The position numbers and the translations under genes were made by a program. The notes under the pieces are model-generated. The model made no database searches and was not told the DNA's origin. It worked only from the letters and a program-made list of their open reading frames with translations. This document shows positions 7,140 to 13,376 of a DNA stretch of 13,376 nucleotides, piece after piece (position 1 is the first letter of the stretch; each line of letters begins with the position of its first letter). The DNA comes from Clostridia bacterium (GTDB lineage: Bacteria; Bacillota_A; Clostridia; Oscillospirales; CAG-272): NCBI GenBank assembly GCA_017414605.1, contig JAFQLG010000079.1, positions 1 to 13,376 of the forward strand. Direction: 5' to 3'.

Positions 7140-7619
7140 ATGCAAAGATTACTAGGTACAAAAGGAAAAATACTCGGAATAGACTTTGGCGATAAGCGAA
7201 CGGGGCTTGCAGTCAGCGACGTTACGCGCTTTCTGGCATCGGGTATCGGTCAGATAAGCGTTGGCGGTATGCAAAGGACCGCGGCGCGCATCGTGGAGAT
7301 TATTAAGGAGCAAAACGTAACGGGTGGCGTAGTTGTGGGTCTTCCCGTCAATATGAACGGCAGTCTTGGCCCCCGCGCCGAACACGCCAAAAAGTTTGCC
7401 TCTATACTGAGCGAACTTCTGGAAAATGACGAAGTAACTCACGGTCTACCTATCGTTATGGTGGACGAGCGAATGTCGACCATGGTTGCGGCGCGCTATC
7501 TCAACGAAACAGACACCCGCGGCCAAAAAAGAAAAGGCGTCATCGACACGCTTTCGGCGCAGATAATTCTGCAGGACGCGCTGGATACGCTCAAAAATAT
7601 GAAAAATAAGGAGTTATAA
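7140..7619 (+). CDS. ruvX: YqgF/RuvX, RNase H-fold putative pre-16S rRNA nuclease
   Basis: A 159-residue member of the YqgF family, proposed to be a Holliday junction resolvase and shown in E. coli to act in 16S rRNA 5'-end maturation. All family motifs are present: GIDFGDKRTGLAVSD at 13-27 with the first catalytic Asp D15, GLPVNMNGSLGPRAE at 67-81, VDERMST at 108-114 with E110, and KRKGVIDTLSAQIILQ at 130-145 with D136. The length is normal. The ribosome site ahead of the ATG is weak (AAAAGAGA). The stop codon overlaps the start of the next gene by one base (TAATG), which implies translational coupling. Confidence 0.94.
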   Translation: MQRLLGTKGKILGIDFGDKRTGLAVSDVTRFLASGIGQISVGGMQRTAARIVEIIKEQNVTGGVVVGLPVNMNGSLGPRAEHAKKFASILSELLENDEVTHGLPIVMVDERMSTMVAARYLNETDTRGQKRKGVIDTLSAQIILQDALDTLKNMKNKEL

Positions 7620-8335
7620 TGGCTCGCTCATCTTATAAATGGCGCATTTTCGGCTTTATAGTCAAAGCCGTTTGCGGTTTATTCATTGCCGCGGTGGTAG
7701 GGCTTTTGCTCTGGCGCATAATTGACAGCTCAATCGATCCTCGCGAAATGAATACTATCATACCAAATGAAAAGTTATGTCAGGCATACGATAATACGGA
7801 CGGCAAGCTTACCATGTACGATCAGAACCAGACCACGCACACGCGCGGCGAAAATAATTACGGTTATTTCGGCATAACACAATCGGTGTTTATAAAGGAA
7901 GCCGATCAGCTTCAATTCGTATTCCGCTACAATAACAGCACACTTCGACACACCCAAGAGGACTACAACCTGCCCTCCGTGCCCTCGCGCGATGAGGAAG
8001 TATATGACGTTACACTCGTCATTATGTACGACTTGACACCCGATAACAAGAATGACAACGACGGCAAAACGCCCGAGGCTGTGAGATACGAGCGCCTCTT
8101 CCCTTCGGACATGAAAAAAGCGCAAAAAACGCTTTACAACTATCGCAGATTCGTGTTTGACAATGTGACGATCACGGATGACGTTATCGGCGTTTACGTT
8201 GACTTTTATTACGTTGGCGATATAGATTACGGTGAAAAGCCATACGGTTCTCTGCTCATTTACTACAACGGCGACAAAAACAGAACTGTTAAGCTTACAG
8301 CGAGCGACAGGGACGCCATTGAAAGCTATAATTGA
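7619..8335 (+). CDS. Hypothetical membrane-anchored protein
   Basis: I do not recognise this 238-residue protein. A short basic N-terminus (MARSSYKWR) leads into one hydrophobic helix at about residues 10-34, followed by roughly 200 polar residues. With positive charges on the N-terminal side, the topology should be N-in with the large domain outside the membrane. That domain has many aromatic residues and alternating polar/hydrophobic strands (VYDVTLVIMYDL, IGVYVDFYYVGDIDYG, GSLLIYYN), which suggests a beta-rich fold. No lipobox, catalytic triad or cell-wall signal is visible. AAGGAG lies six bases before the ATG, which overlaps the ruvX stop by one base, so it is certainly in the ruvX operon. 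The esterase follows after nine bases. An envelope role is a guess. Confidence 0.8.
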   Translation: MARSSYKWRIFGFIVKAVCGLFIAAVVGLLLWRIIDSSIDPREMNTIIPNEKLCQAYDNTDGKLTMYDQNQTTHTRGENNYGYFGITQSVFIKEADQLQFVFRYNNSTLRHTQEDYNLPSVPSRDEEVYDVTLVIMYDLTPDNKNDNDGKTPEAVRYERLFPSDMKKAQKTLYNYRRFVFDNVTITDDVIGVYVDFYYVGDIDYGEKPYGSLLIYYNGDKNRTVKLTASDRDAIESYN

Positions 8336-8344
8336 GGTTAAGTT

Positions 8345-8974
8345 ATGAAAAAGCTTATACACAAGGAACAAAAGTGGGAGTTTTCATTTATTGCTTACAC
8401 TCCCGACGATACAAGCAAAAAGCTGCCTCTCATCCTCCAGCTGCACGGCGCAGGTGAGCGCGGTGACGGTCAAAATGACCTCGACCTCGTGGAAGTCCAC
8501 GGATTTCCAAAGTACTTGCAGACCGAGGCGCGCGAGGACTGCATTTTCGTCTTTCCTCAATGCCCCAAGGATATTTTCTGGGCTGCAAAGGTTGAGTCAA
8601 TTCTAAGATTTATCGATCAGATCGTTGAAGAATACAACGTTGACGAGGACAGAATATATCTCACCGGTCTTTCAATGGGTGGATTTGGCACGTGGTTTAC
8701 CGCAATGGCTAAGCCCCAGCGGTTTGCGGCTATCGCGCCCGTTTGCGGCGGCGGTATGCCCTGGAATGCCGCTGTGCTGACCATGCCCGTTTGGGCTTTC
8801 CACGGCGCACGTGACGCCACAGTTGACGTTTCCTATTCCGACCAGATGGTAGCAAAGATCCGCGAGGCAGGCGGCAACGTCAAATATTCAAGATATGAGG
8901 GCGTTGGACACGACAGCTGGGTGCAGGCATATACCCGAGAGCTGCTTGATTGGCTCCTTGAGCAAAGAAAATAA
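8345..8974 (+). CDS. Alpha/beta-hydrolase, putative carboxylesterase
   Basis: A 209-residue cytoplasmic alpha/beta-hydrolase of the phospholipase/carboxylesterase (dienelactone hydrolase-like) type. LQLHGAGERG (31-40) supplies the oxyanion-hole region, GLSMGG (108-113) holds the nucleophile S110, HGARDATV (153-160) the acid D157, and GVGHDSW (186-192) the histidine H189, so the triad is complete. There is no signal peptide. Homologous domains often sit at the C-terminus of secreted glycan esterases, but this one is free-standing and intracellular. The natural ester is unknown. It is the last gene of the RNHCP-ruvX operon and stands directly before the terminator. The GAGG upstream of the ATG overlaps the end of the previous gene. 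Confidence 0.88.
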   Translation: MKKLIHKEQKWEFSFIAYTPDDTSKKLPLILQLHGAGERGDGQNDLDLVEVHGFPKYLQTEAREDCIFVFPQCPKDIFWAAKVESILRFIDQIVEEYNVDEDRIYLTGLSMGGFGTWFTAMAKPQRFAAIAPVCGGGMPWNAAVLTMPVWAFHGARDATVDVSYSDQMVAKIREAGGNVKYSRYEGVGHDSWVQAYTRELLDWLLEQRK

Positions 8975-8983
8975 TTGTACAAT

Positions 8984-9018
8984 AAAAAGGGGACGGTTAT
9001 AGAACCGTCCCCTTTTTT
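8984..9018. terminator. Bidirectional terminator between convergent operons
   Basis: A perfect 15-pair stem (8984-8998 with 9003-9017) with an ATAG loop has five A on the left arm and six T on the right. It can therefore form a stem plus U-tract on either strand. It lies 9 bases after the esterase stop and 2 bases from the rsfS stop, and serves both convergent transcripts. Confidence 0.93.
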
Positions 9019-9020
9019 AT

Positions 9021-9389
9021 TTACTCGAAATCTGTATATAGCTTATCAAGCTTATAAAATTCGCGAGCTTCGCGGTCAAATACATGCACGATGACGTTGG
9101 AATAATCAAGCACCTTCCAATTATCCGCCTTCATTTCGGCGTTAGCGGGAGTTACACCTCCAAGGCCTATCTTGTACTCAACCTCGTCCGCAAGCGAGCG
9201 CACGTGCGTTCCAGTGTTTCCGTTTGCAAGCACGAAATAATCTGCTATTACCGTTTTATCGCCAACGTAAAGCACTTTAATGTCCTTTGCCTTTTTATTG
9301 TCAAGCACCTCGGCTATCTTGTTTGCAAGATACTCGGGTGTCGCGTTTTCAAGATTTTCAATCTGATTTTCGTTTACTGTGTTTTCCAT
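9021..9389 (-). CDS. rsfS: Ribosomal silencing factor RsfS (Iojap family)
   Basis: A 122-residue RsfS/YbeB/Iojap protein. The family binds ribosomal protein uL14 on the 50S subunit and blocks joining to the 30S subunit when nutrients are scarce. Typical motifs are ADYFVLANGNTGTHVRSLAD in the centre, then the WKVLDYSNVIVHVF segment and a closing REFYKLDKLY. The first 18 residues (MENTVNENQIENLENATP) form a polar extension ahead of the conserved domain. GGAGAG precedes the start by five bases. The start codon overlaps the yqeK stop by one base (TAATG), and the gene is the last of the minus-strand operon. Confidence 0.94.
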   Translation of the reverse strand: MENTVNENQIENLENATPEYLANKIAEVLDNKKAKDIKVLYVGDKTVIADYFVLANGNTGTHVRSLADEVEYKIGLGGVTPANAEMKADNWKVLDYSNVIVHVFDREAREFYKLDKLYTDFE

Positions 9390-10045
9390 TAGTTCTCTCC
9401 ATTTTTTTGGTTGCCAAGTTGGTTTTCAATATATTGCTTTGCCTCTAACGTATCAGAGCAGATAACGCCGCCCATATCAACTAAATGTGCAAGAGTTATA
9501 TCCAGGCTTTGAAGTATTACCGAGTCAAGATGCAAAAGCTTTTGCTCCCTTGTCATCTTGTCGAAATCCGCGGCGAAAAACTCGCGGCGGAGTCTTTTGC
9601 AGCCCTCGTATTTTCTGGTGGGCTCAATGTAATCGGCAAGGTATATTATCTTTTCTCCAAGCGTCATATCCGCCCTGCCCGTTGTGTGATAGCGAACGGC
9701 GCCAATAATCTCGTCTATAGCGTACTCGGGATACTTCCGGGGGATAATGAGCGTCGCGGTCACAGCATGCAGCGTTGCAGGGGATGCCAAAAGCTCTTCT
9801 ATGCGCTCTGCTTTATATCTTTGTAATATCTCAAGGTGATCCTTGGTGGACAGCTCCTTTGTAATATCGTGCAAAAGCGCCGCCGCGCAAAGCTCGTTTT
9901 TGATCTCGGGACAATAGATATCTGCCATAAGCGCCGCCGTTTGTTCAACGCCCAGCGTATGCTCAAGCCTTGTCTTTGACATATCGCCGCCAATTTGGGA
10001 GCGCAATGTGTCAAGTTGATATAAGCTAATGCTCTCCCTCATCAT
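9389..10045 (-). CDS. yqeK: YqeK, HD-domain Ap4A hydrolase
   Basis: A 218-residue HD-superfamily phosphohydrolase. Firmicute YqeK proteins are metal-dependent symmetrical diadenosine tetraphosphatases that split Ap4A into two ADP. Metal-ligand residues are visible in order: H29 in RLEHTLGV, the H59-D60 pair in LLHDITKE, H93 in TLHAVTA, H120 in VRYHTTG and D138 in YLADYIEP. The start is the first of two adjacent ATG codons at 10045, overlapping the nadD stop by four bases (ATGA) with AAGGGG upstream inside nadD. Translation is therefore coupled to nadD, the gene it also accompanies in Bacillus. The length is slightly above the usual 190 or so residues because of the C-terminal tail. Confidence 0.92.
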   Translation of the reverse strand: MMRESISLYQLDTLRSQIGGDMSKTRLEHTLGVEQTAALMADIYCPEIKNELCAAALLHDITKELSTKDHLEILQRYKAERIEELLASPATLHAVTATLIIPRKYPEYAIDEIIGAVRYHTTGRADMTLGEKIIYLADYIEPTRKYEGCKRLRREFFAADFDKMTREQKLLHLDSVILQSLDITLAHLVDMGGVICSDTLEAKQYIENQLGNQKNGEN

Positions 10046-10644
10046 CTATAAAGCCCCTTTTCATCAATGTATTGAAGCACCTCGGGTGACATGTATTCGC
10101 TAACGTCCTCGCCCCTTTTAAGCCTGCGTCTTATTTCACTGGAAGAAATATCGATAACGGGTGCCGCTATGCGAACAACGTTTTTGTGATATTTTTCCTG
10201 GTACTGCTTGAGCTTGTTGATTATCATGGAGTCAAGCGTGCGGTCGTCCTCGCGGCGAATATAGGCGGGATAGCAGAGCTTGAATATCTCATCCGCTCCG
10301 TCCCAGGCGTCCAGCGTGAGTATCATATCGGTTCCGCACAGCATAAAGAGTCTGCAATCGTCACGCGCGAATTCGCGAACGGTGTCAATAGAATAGCTCT
10401 TGCCGCCGCGCTTTATCTCCGTATCCGAGATAATAACGCCCTCAACACCGCTGAATGCGCGCCTGCACATTTCAAGCCTGTCAGCACCCGTTGCGCTCCT
10501 GTCCATCTCCTTGTGCGGACTCTCGCCCGTGGGAACGATGAACAAAACGTCAAGCCACATCTGGCGCATAAATGCCTTAGCCGCTTCAACGTGTCCCTTA
10601 TGTATGGGAGCAAAGGCTCCTCCGTAAATTCCTATTCTTAACAT
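10042..10644 (-). CDS. nadD: Nicotinate-nucleotide adenylyltransferase
   Basis: A 200-residue NadD, the cytoplasmic enzyme that transfers AMP from ATP to nicotinate mononucleotide and forms deamido-NAD in NAD biosynthesis. The nucleotidyltransferase fold is shown by GIYGGAFAPIHKGH (5-18), which holds the HxGH motif at 15-18, by PTGESPHKE (38-46), SYSIDTVREF (83-92), and by ISSSEIRRRL (166-175), the ISxTxIR element. The usual GGTFDPIHxGH loop here reads GGAFAPIHKGH, a mild variation that leaves the HxGH histidines intact. TTGGAGT lies just upstream of the ATG. A gap of 26 bases separates it from yhbY upstream, and yqeK overlaps its end. Confidence 0.95.
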   Translation of the reverse strand: MLRIGIYGGAFAPIHKGHVEAAKAFMRQMWLDVLFIVPTGESPHKEMDRSATGADRLEMCRRAFSGVEGVIISDTEIKRGGKSYSIDTVREFARDDCRLFMLCGTDMILTLDAWDGADEIFKLCYPAYIRREDDRTLDSMIINKLKQYQEKYHKNVVRIAAPVIDISSSEIRRRLKRGEDVSEYMSPEVLQYIDEKGLYR

Positions 10645-10670
10645 ATAACTCCAAATAAAAGTTATTTTTA

Positions 10671-10964
10671 TCAGCGAGGCAGCTGAATAGTCTTTTTATC
10701 CTTTGATTCGCGGTAAAGCACGATCTTGCGACCGATACACGAAACTCCCTCTGCTCCAAGCGCCTCGCAAAGCTCATCGGACGCTTCTCTGGGCGTAAGC
10801 TCGCAGCTTTCAAGCACGGAAAGCTTTACAAGCTCTCTTGCCTCAAGCGCGTCGGATACGGTTTTTACAAGATTGTCCGTTATGCCGCCCTTTCCTATCT
10901 GCATTATCGCGGGACAAGATGCACCAAGTCCGCGCAGATATGCTCTCTGTTTTGATGTTATCAT
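10671..10964 (-). CDS. yhbY: YhbY, CRM-domain RNA-binding protein
   Basis: A 97-residue protein consisting of a single CRM domain, found in bacteria bound to pre-50S ribosomal particles and thought to assist ribosome assembly. Supporting features are the N-terminal SKQRAYLRGLGA, the RNA-binding GxxG loop in IGKGGITDNLV, the ARELVKLSVL strand, and a GRKIVLYRES end. The length matches the family. GAGGAAAA lies upstream of the ATG. In Bacillus subtilis yhbY also sits next to nadD, yqeK and rsfS, so the order here is ancestral. Confidence 0.94.
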   Translation of the reverse strand: MITSKQRAYLRGLGASCPAIMQIGKGGITDNLVKTVSDALEARELVKLSVLESCELTPREASDELCEALGAEGVSCIGRKIVLYRESKDKKTIQLPR

Positions 10965-10998
10965 TGTTTATTTTCCTCTTGTGTTTAGTTTGCTTAAC

Positions 10999-11598
10999 TC
11001 ATATATTAAGCTTGCTTAATTCTTTGGCGAAATGCTTTATTGCATTTCCGCGGTGGCTGATGGCGTTCTTCTCCTTGGGCGTTATTTCGGAGAGCGTTTT
11101 GTCAAGCGAGGGAACGTAAAACAAAGGGTCATATCCAAAGCCGCCACATCCGCGCCTTTCCTTTATTATCTCGCCCTCGACCTTTCCTTGCACCACGATT
11201 GGCTCATACCCCATACTCTGGGGGAAAACGCAGGCGATGCAGCACACAAATCGCGCGCTCCTGTCCTCTCTTCCCTCCAGATTTTTGAGCAGAAGGTCGT
11301 TGTTTGCCTCGTCATCGCCGTGGTCACCCGCGTATCTCGCGGAATACACTCCCGGCGCGCCGTCAAGCGCATCCACACAGAGTCCCGAGTCATCACCAAC
11401 GCCGATAAAGCCCGATTCGGCTGCCGCGCGAGCCTTTATGAGCGCGTTTTGCTCAAAGGTTTCGCCGTTCTCTTCTATCTCGCCGAAAATGCCCACGTCG
11501 TCCAGAGAAAGTATTTCAACGCCTTCAATATACTCTGATAAAATGGCGCGAAGCTCTCCTATCTTCTTTTTATTCCTCGATGCAAGAACTATCTTCAT
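10999..11598 (-). CDS. rdgB: XTP/dITP diphosphatase (HAM1/RdgB)
   Basis: A 199-residue inosine triphosphate pyrophosphatase family enzyme that hydrolyses ITP, dITP and XTP to the monophosphates, keeping deaminated purines out of nucleic acids. The motifs are complete: ASRNKKKIGEL (6-16), NGETFEQNALIKARAA (44-59), GDDSGLCVDAL (68-78), PGVYSARYAG (82-91), GFGYDPLFYVP (153-163) and the base-recognition SHRGNA (181-186). The length is normal. The start overlaps the end of the upstream hypothetical gene by 29 bases; only a weak AGAAG lies ahead of it, so it is probably translated by coupling. yhbY follows after 34 bases. Confidence 0.95.
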   Translation of the reverse strand: MKIVLASRNKKKIGELRAILSEYIEGVEILSLDDVGIFGEIEENGETFEQNALIKARAAAESGFIGVGDDSGLCVDALDGAPGVYSARYAGDHGDDEANNDLLLKNLEGREDRSARFVCCIACVFPQSMGYEPIVVQGKVEGEIIKERRGCGGFGYDPLFYVPSLDKTLSEITPKEKNAISHRGNAIKHFAKELSKLNI

Positions 11599-11896
11599 TT
11601 TCTTCTTCAGTTTGTGCTTTGCCTTTAATGCTCACACCGTAGCGCTCAAGGTCCAAAAGATTTATAGTTATATCGCGACGAACCTTGCCGTCCTCAGCGG
11701 TGCTCTTTTCATACTTTACATGGCTTAATAGAGCGTAAGCATCAAAGCCCTTGCCCTTATTTACCTTTATTACGGTGGGTACAAAGGCAAACACGGCAGC
11801 GGTTATTGCAACCGTTTTGAAAACGATTTTTCCAACGTTAACTTCCGGCTTTTGAGCGCACGGAATGTAGCTTGTGATATTCTCAATAAATTTCAT
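11570..11896 (-). CDS. Hypothetical single-TM protein
   Basis: I do not recognise this 108-residue protein. One hydrophobic helix spans about residues 22-46, after a 21-residue N-terminus with a Cys-Ala-Gln segment (IPCAQKP). The rest is polar, starting with a basic patch (KVNKGKG) and ending in an acidic tail (EEENEDSSCIEE). It could be a small regulator or a scaffold at the membrane, but nothing in the sequence assigns a role. AGGAG stands six bases before the ATG and it starts 26 bases after the ftsY stop, so it is a real operon gene. Its last 29 bases overlap rdgB. The acidic tail lies entirely in or next to this overlap, so tail composition may be shaped by the rdgB start. Confidence 0.75.
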   Translation of the reverse strand: MKFIENITSYIPCAQKPEVNVGKIVFKTVAITAAVFAFVPTVIKVNKGKGFDAYALLSHVKYEKSTAEDGKVRRDITINLLDLERYGVSIKGKAQTEEENEDSSCIEE

Positions 11897-11922
11897 ACCG
11901 TTCTCCTACTTTATATATTTGA

Positions 11923-13152
11923 TTATTCAAACAGCGCATCTATAAACTGGCGCGCGTCAAACTCCTGCATATCGTCTATCTTTTCACCAACGCCGATAAA
12001 CTTGACGGGTATGCCAAGCTCCTGCTTGATAGAAATAACGATGCCGCCCTTTGCCGTACCGTCCAGCTTATTGAGCGTTATACCCGTTATATTTGCCGCC
12101 TTGCTGAATTCCTTTGCCTGAATAACGGCATTCTGACCCGTTGCTGCGTCCAGCACCAATAGATTCTCGCGACAAGCGCCCTCAAGCTCGCGGTCTATAA
12201 CTCTGTTTATCTTGGCAAGCTCGTTCATAAGATTCTGCTTGTTGTGGAGGCGACCTGCGGTATCTATAATGAGTACGTCCGCCTCTTTTTTCTTGGCATA
12301 GCTGATAGCATCAAACACTACTGCGGCAGGGTCACTTCCCTCCTGCTGCTTGACGATATCCACCTTTGCACGCTTACACCACACCTCCAGCTGATCTATA
12401 GCAGCCGCTCTGAAGGTATCCGCCGCCGCAACTACCACCTTTTTGCCCGCCTGGCGCAATCTCTTTGAGATCTTACCTATGGACGTGGTCTTACCCGCGC
12501 CGTTTACACCTATAACGAGAATGACCGAGGGAGTGGTCTCGAGCTTCAGGGGCTGATGCTCGCCTATCATCTCGCCGATGATCTCCTTTAAGGTGTCAAC
12601 CACCTGGTCCTTTTCCTTTAAGCGACCGTCCTTTATTCTGTCGCGAAGCTCGTCGATTATGGATTCGGTTGCCGCAACTCCGAGGTCTGCCATAATAAGC
12701 AGCTCCTCAAGCTCGTCAAGCAGGTCCTCGTCCACGCGGACAAAATTGGAAAGCAGGTCGTGAACACCGCCGAAAAGTGCATTCTTGGTTTTGGCAAGTC
12801 CGCTCTTAAGACGCTCCCAGAAGGATACCTGCTCGTCATCTTCCTCGTCCTCGGTTTCTTCGTCCTCGGTTTCTTCGTTCTTGTCGTCCGCCGAAAGCTC
12901 TTCTTCCTCGTCCTCGTATTCGTCCTCGTCCACGAGGCTTTCAAAATCGATAAACTCTCCGTCCACATCAAGTGACGTTTCGTTTACGTACTTGTCGCCA
13001 TTCTCTGCCTCAAATCGCTCCGCTGCGGCTATTTCCTCGTCCGTAAGCTCCTCTTCCGAGTTATCTATCTCGGCGAGCTCTTGCATTATCTCCTCGCCAC
13101 GACTTTTTTCGTTTTTATTCTTTTTGCCGAAAATATTACTCAAAAATGCCAT
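11923..13152 (-). CDS. ftsY: Signal recognition particle receptor FtsY
   Basis: A 409-residue SRP receptor, the GTPase at the cytoplasmic membrane that docks SRP-bound ribosomes for co-translational membrane insertion. The short amphipathic start (MAFLSNIFGKKNK) is followed by an acidic linker to about residue 108, rich in Glu and Asp, then the four-helix N domain (about 110-205). The GTPase domain has the P-loop GVNGAGKT at 215-222, DTFRAAAIDQLEVW, DTAGR at 297-301, LNKLDGTAKGG with NKLD in place of the common TKLD at 361-364, and GVGEKIDD. The frame also has an ATG at 13164. The one at 13152 is preferred because GGTGA precedes it and it gives the usual N-terminus. It overlaps the smc end by 17 bases. 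Confidence 0.95.
   Translation of the reverse strand: MAFLSNIFGKKNKNEKSRGEEIMQELAEIDNSEEELTDEEIAAAERFEAENGDKYVNETSLDVDGEFIDFESLVDEDEYEDEEEELSADDKNEETEDEETEDEEDDEQVSFWERLKSGLAKTKNALFGGVHDLLSNFVRVDEDLLDELEELLIMADLGVAATESIIDELRDRIKDGRLKEKDQVVDTLKEIIGEMIGEHQPLKLETTPSVILVIGVNGAGKTTSIGKISKRLRQAGKKVVVAAADTFRAAAIDQLEVWCKRAKVDIVKQQEGSDPAAVVFDAISYAKKKEADVLIIDTAGRLHNKQNLMNELAKINRVIDRELEGACRENLLVLDAATGQNAVIQAKEFSKAANITGITLNKLDGTAKGGIVISIKQELGIPVKFIGVGEKIDDMQEFDARQFIDALFE
12846..12875. repeat. Perfect 15-base tandem duplication inside ftsY
   Basis: Two identical adjacent 15-base units (12846-12860 and 12861-12875) encode a repeated acidic pentapeptide in the FtsY linker (EETED EETED type). The repeat length is a multiple of three, so the frame is kept. 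It marks a stretch prone to length change by slippage in a part of FtsY that tolerates it. Confidence 0.85.
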
Positions 13153-13376
13153 TCCATTCACCATCTTTCTTCTTCTCGATGTCCTTGACGTCGAGGGTAA
13201 GTATTTTTGAGATTCCGTGCTCGGGCATGGTTACGCCGTACAGTCTGGTTGCCGCCGCCATAGTTCCTCGGCGGTGGGTGATCATAATGAACTGCGTTCC
13301 GTCCGTATATCTCTTTATGTACTGCGCAAGTCGCTCAACGTTGACCTCGTCCAGCGCCGCCTCTATCTCATCGAGG
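13136..13376 (-). CDS. smc: Chromosome partition protein Smc, C-terminal end (truncated by window edge)
   Basis: This is the last 79 residues of Smc, the condensin ATPase that organises and separates the bacterial chromosome. Reading from the window edge, the first residues are LDEIEAALDEVNV, the D-box/Walker B segment that closes the ATPase head (family form LDEVDAALDxxNV). QFIMITHRRGTM, carrying the H-loop, comes next. The protein then continues through LYGVTMPEHGISKIL to a charged tail ending NGIFE. The stop codon lies at 13136-13138, inside the beginning of ftsY in another frame. Smc next to ftsY is a common order in Firmicutes. The first codon visible starts at base 13375 and the rest of the gene is outside the window. 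Confidence 0.93.
   Translation of the reverse strand, partial: LDEIEAALDEVNVERLAQYIKRYTDGTQFIMITHRRGTMAAATRLYGVTMPEHGISKILTLDVKDIEKKKDGEWNGIFE

Noticed and set aside
10042..10644. Altered NadD loop (GGAFAPIHKGH) as a sign of an inactive enzyme
   Set aside because: The HxGH and ISxTxIR motifs are intact, the length is normal and the operon context is conserved, so it is most likely active.
10980..11015. Repeated GCTTAA/TTAAGC motifs between yhbY and rdgB, considered as operator or terminator
   Set aside because: The stem is only six pairs with a nine-base loop, partly inside the rdgB coding end, and has no T tract; it is too weak to call.
12785..13210. Serine-rich plus-strand ORF of 141 codons
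   Set aside because: It is the reverse complement of the Glu/Asp-rich FtsY linker, which reads as Ser-rich in an antisense frame.

Overview
The window looks like a piece of chromosome from an uncultured gut-type member of class Clostridia (Firmicutes/Bacillota). The support is a Phe-specific T-box leader ahead of pheS-pheT, the Gram-positive gene group rsfS-yqeK-nadD-yhbY, an smc-ftsY pair, an RNHCP-domain zinc protein and a UPF0291 (YnzC-type) protein, with moderate GC content. I cannot name a genus. Nearly all of it is housekeeping sequence. I see no CRISPR array, transposase, phage gene, rRNA or tRNA.

Left part, plus strand (1-2370): the 3' end of glnS, a rho-independent terminator, then a two-gene unit. 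The first gene encodes a right-handed beta-helix protein that resembles glycoside hydrolase family 110 (alpha-1,3-galactosidases) and has no signal peptide. The second encodes a small DUF1294 membrane protein.

Gene-free stretch (2371-3020, about 650 bases): a short GC-rich hairpin of dispersed-repeat appearance, a near-consensus sigma-70-type promoter, a complete T-box riboswitch with its terminator, and then a block of four consecutive perfect inverted repeats just before pheS. The pheS-pheT-UPF0291 operon follows and ends at a strong terminator (6688-6720).

Second plus-strand operon (6723-9018): its own strong promoter, then an RNHCP-domain zinc protein, ruvX (yqgF), an unrecognised membrane-anchored protein and a small serine esterase. 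It ends at a hairpin that can terminate transcription from both sides.

Right part, minus strand (13376 down to 9021): smc (3' end only), ftsY, an unrecognised one-TM protein, rdgB, yhbY, nadD, yqeK and rsfS, all closely spaced or overlapping and therefore probably co-transcribed. The themes are chromosome condensation (Smc), membrane targeting of ribosomes (FtsY), nucleotide-pool cleaning (RdgB), ribosome maturation and silencing (YhbY, RsfS), and NAD/Ap4A metabolism (NadD, YqeK).

I do not see a convincing new multi-gene system. The items most worth a second look are the hairpin cluster between the Phe T-box and pheS, the apparently cytoplasmic GH110-like protein, and the two unrecognised membrane-anchored proteins lodged in conserved operons.
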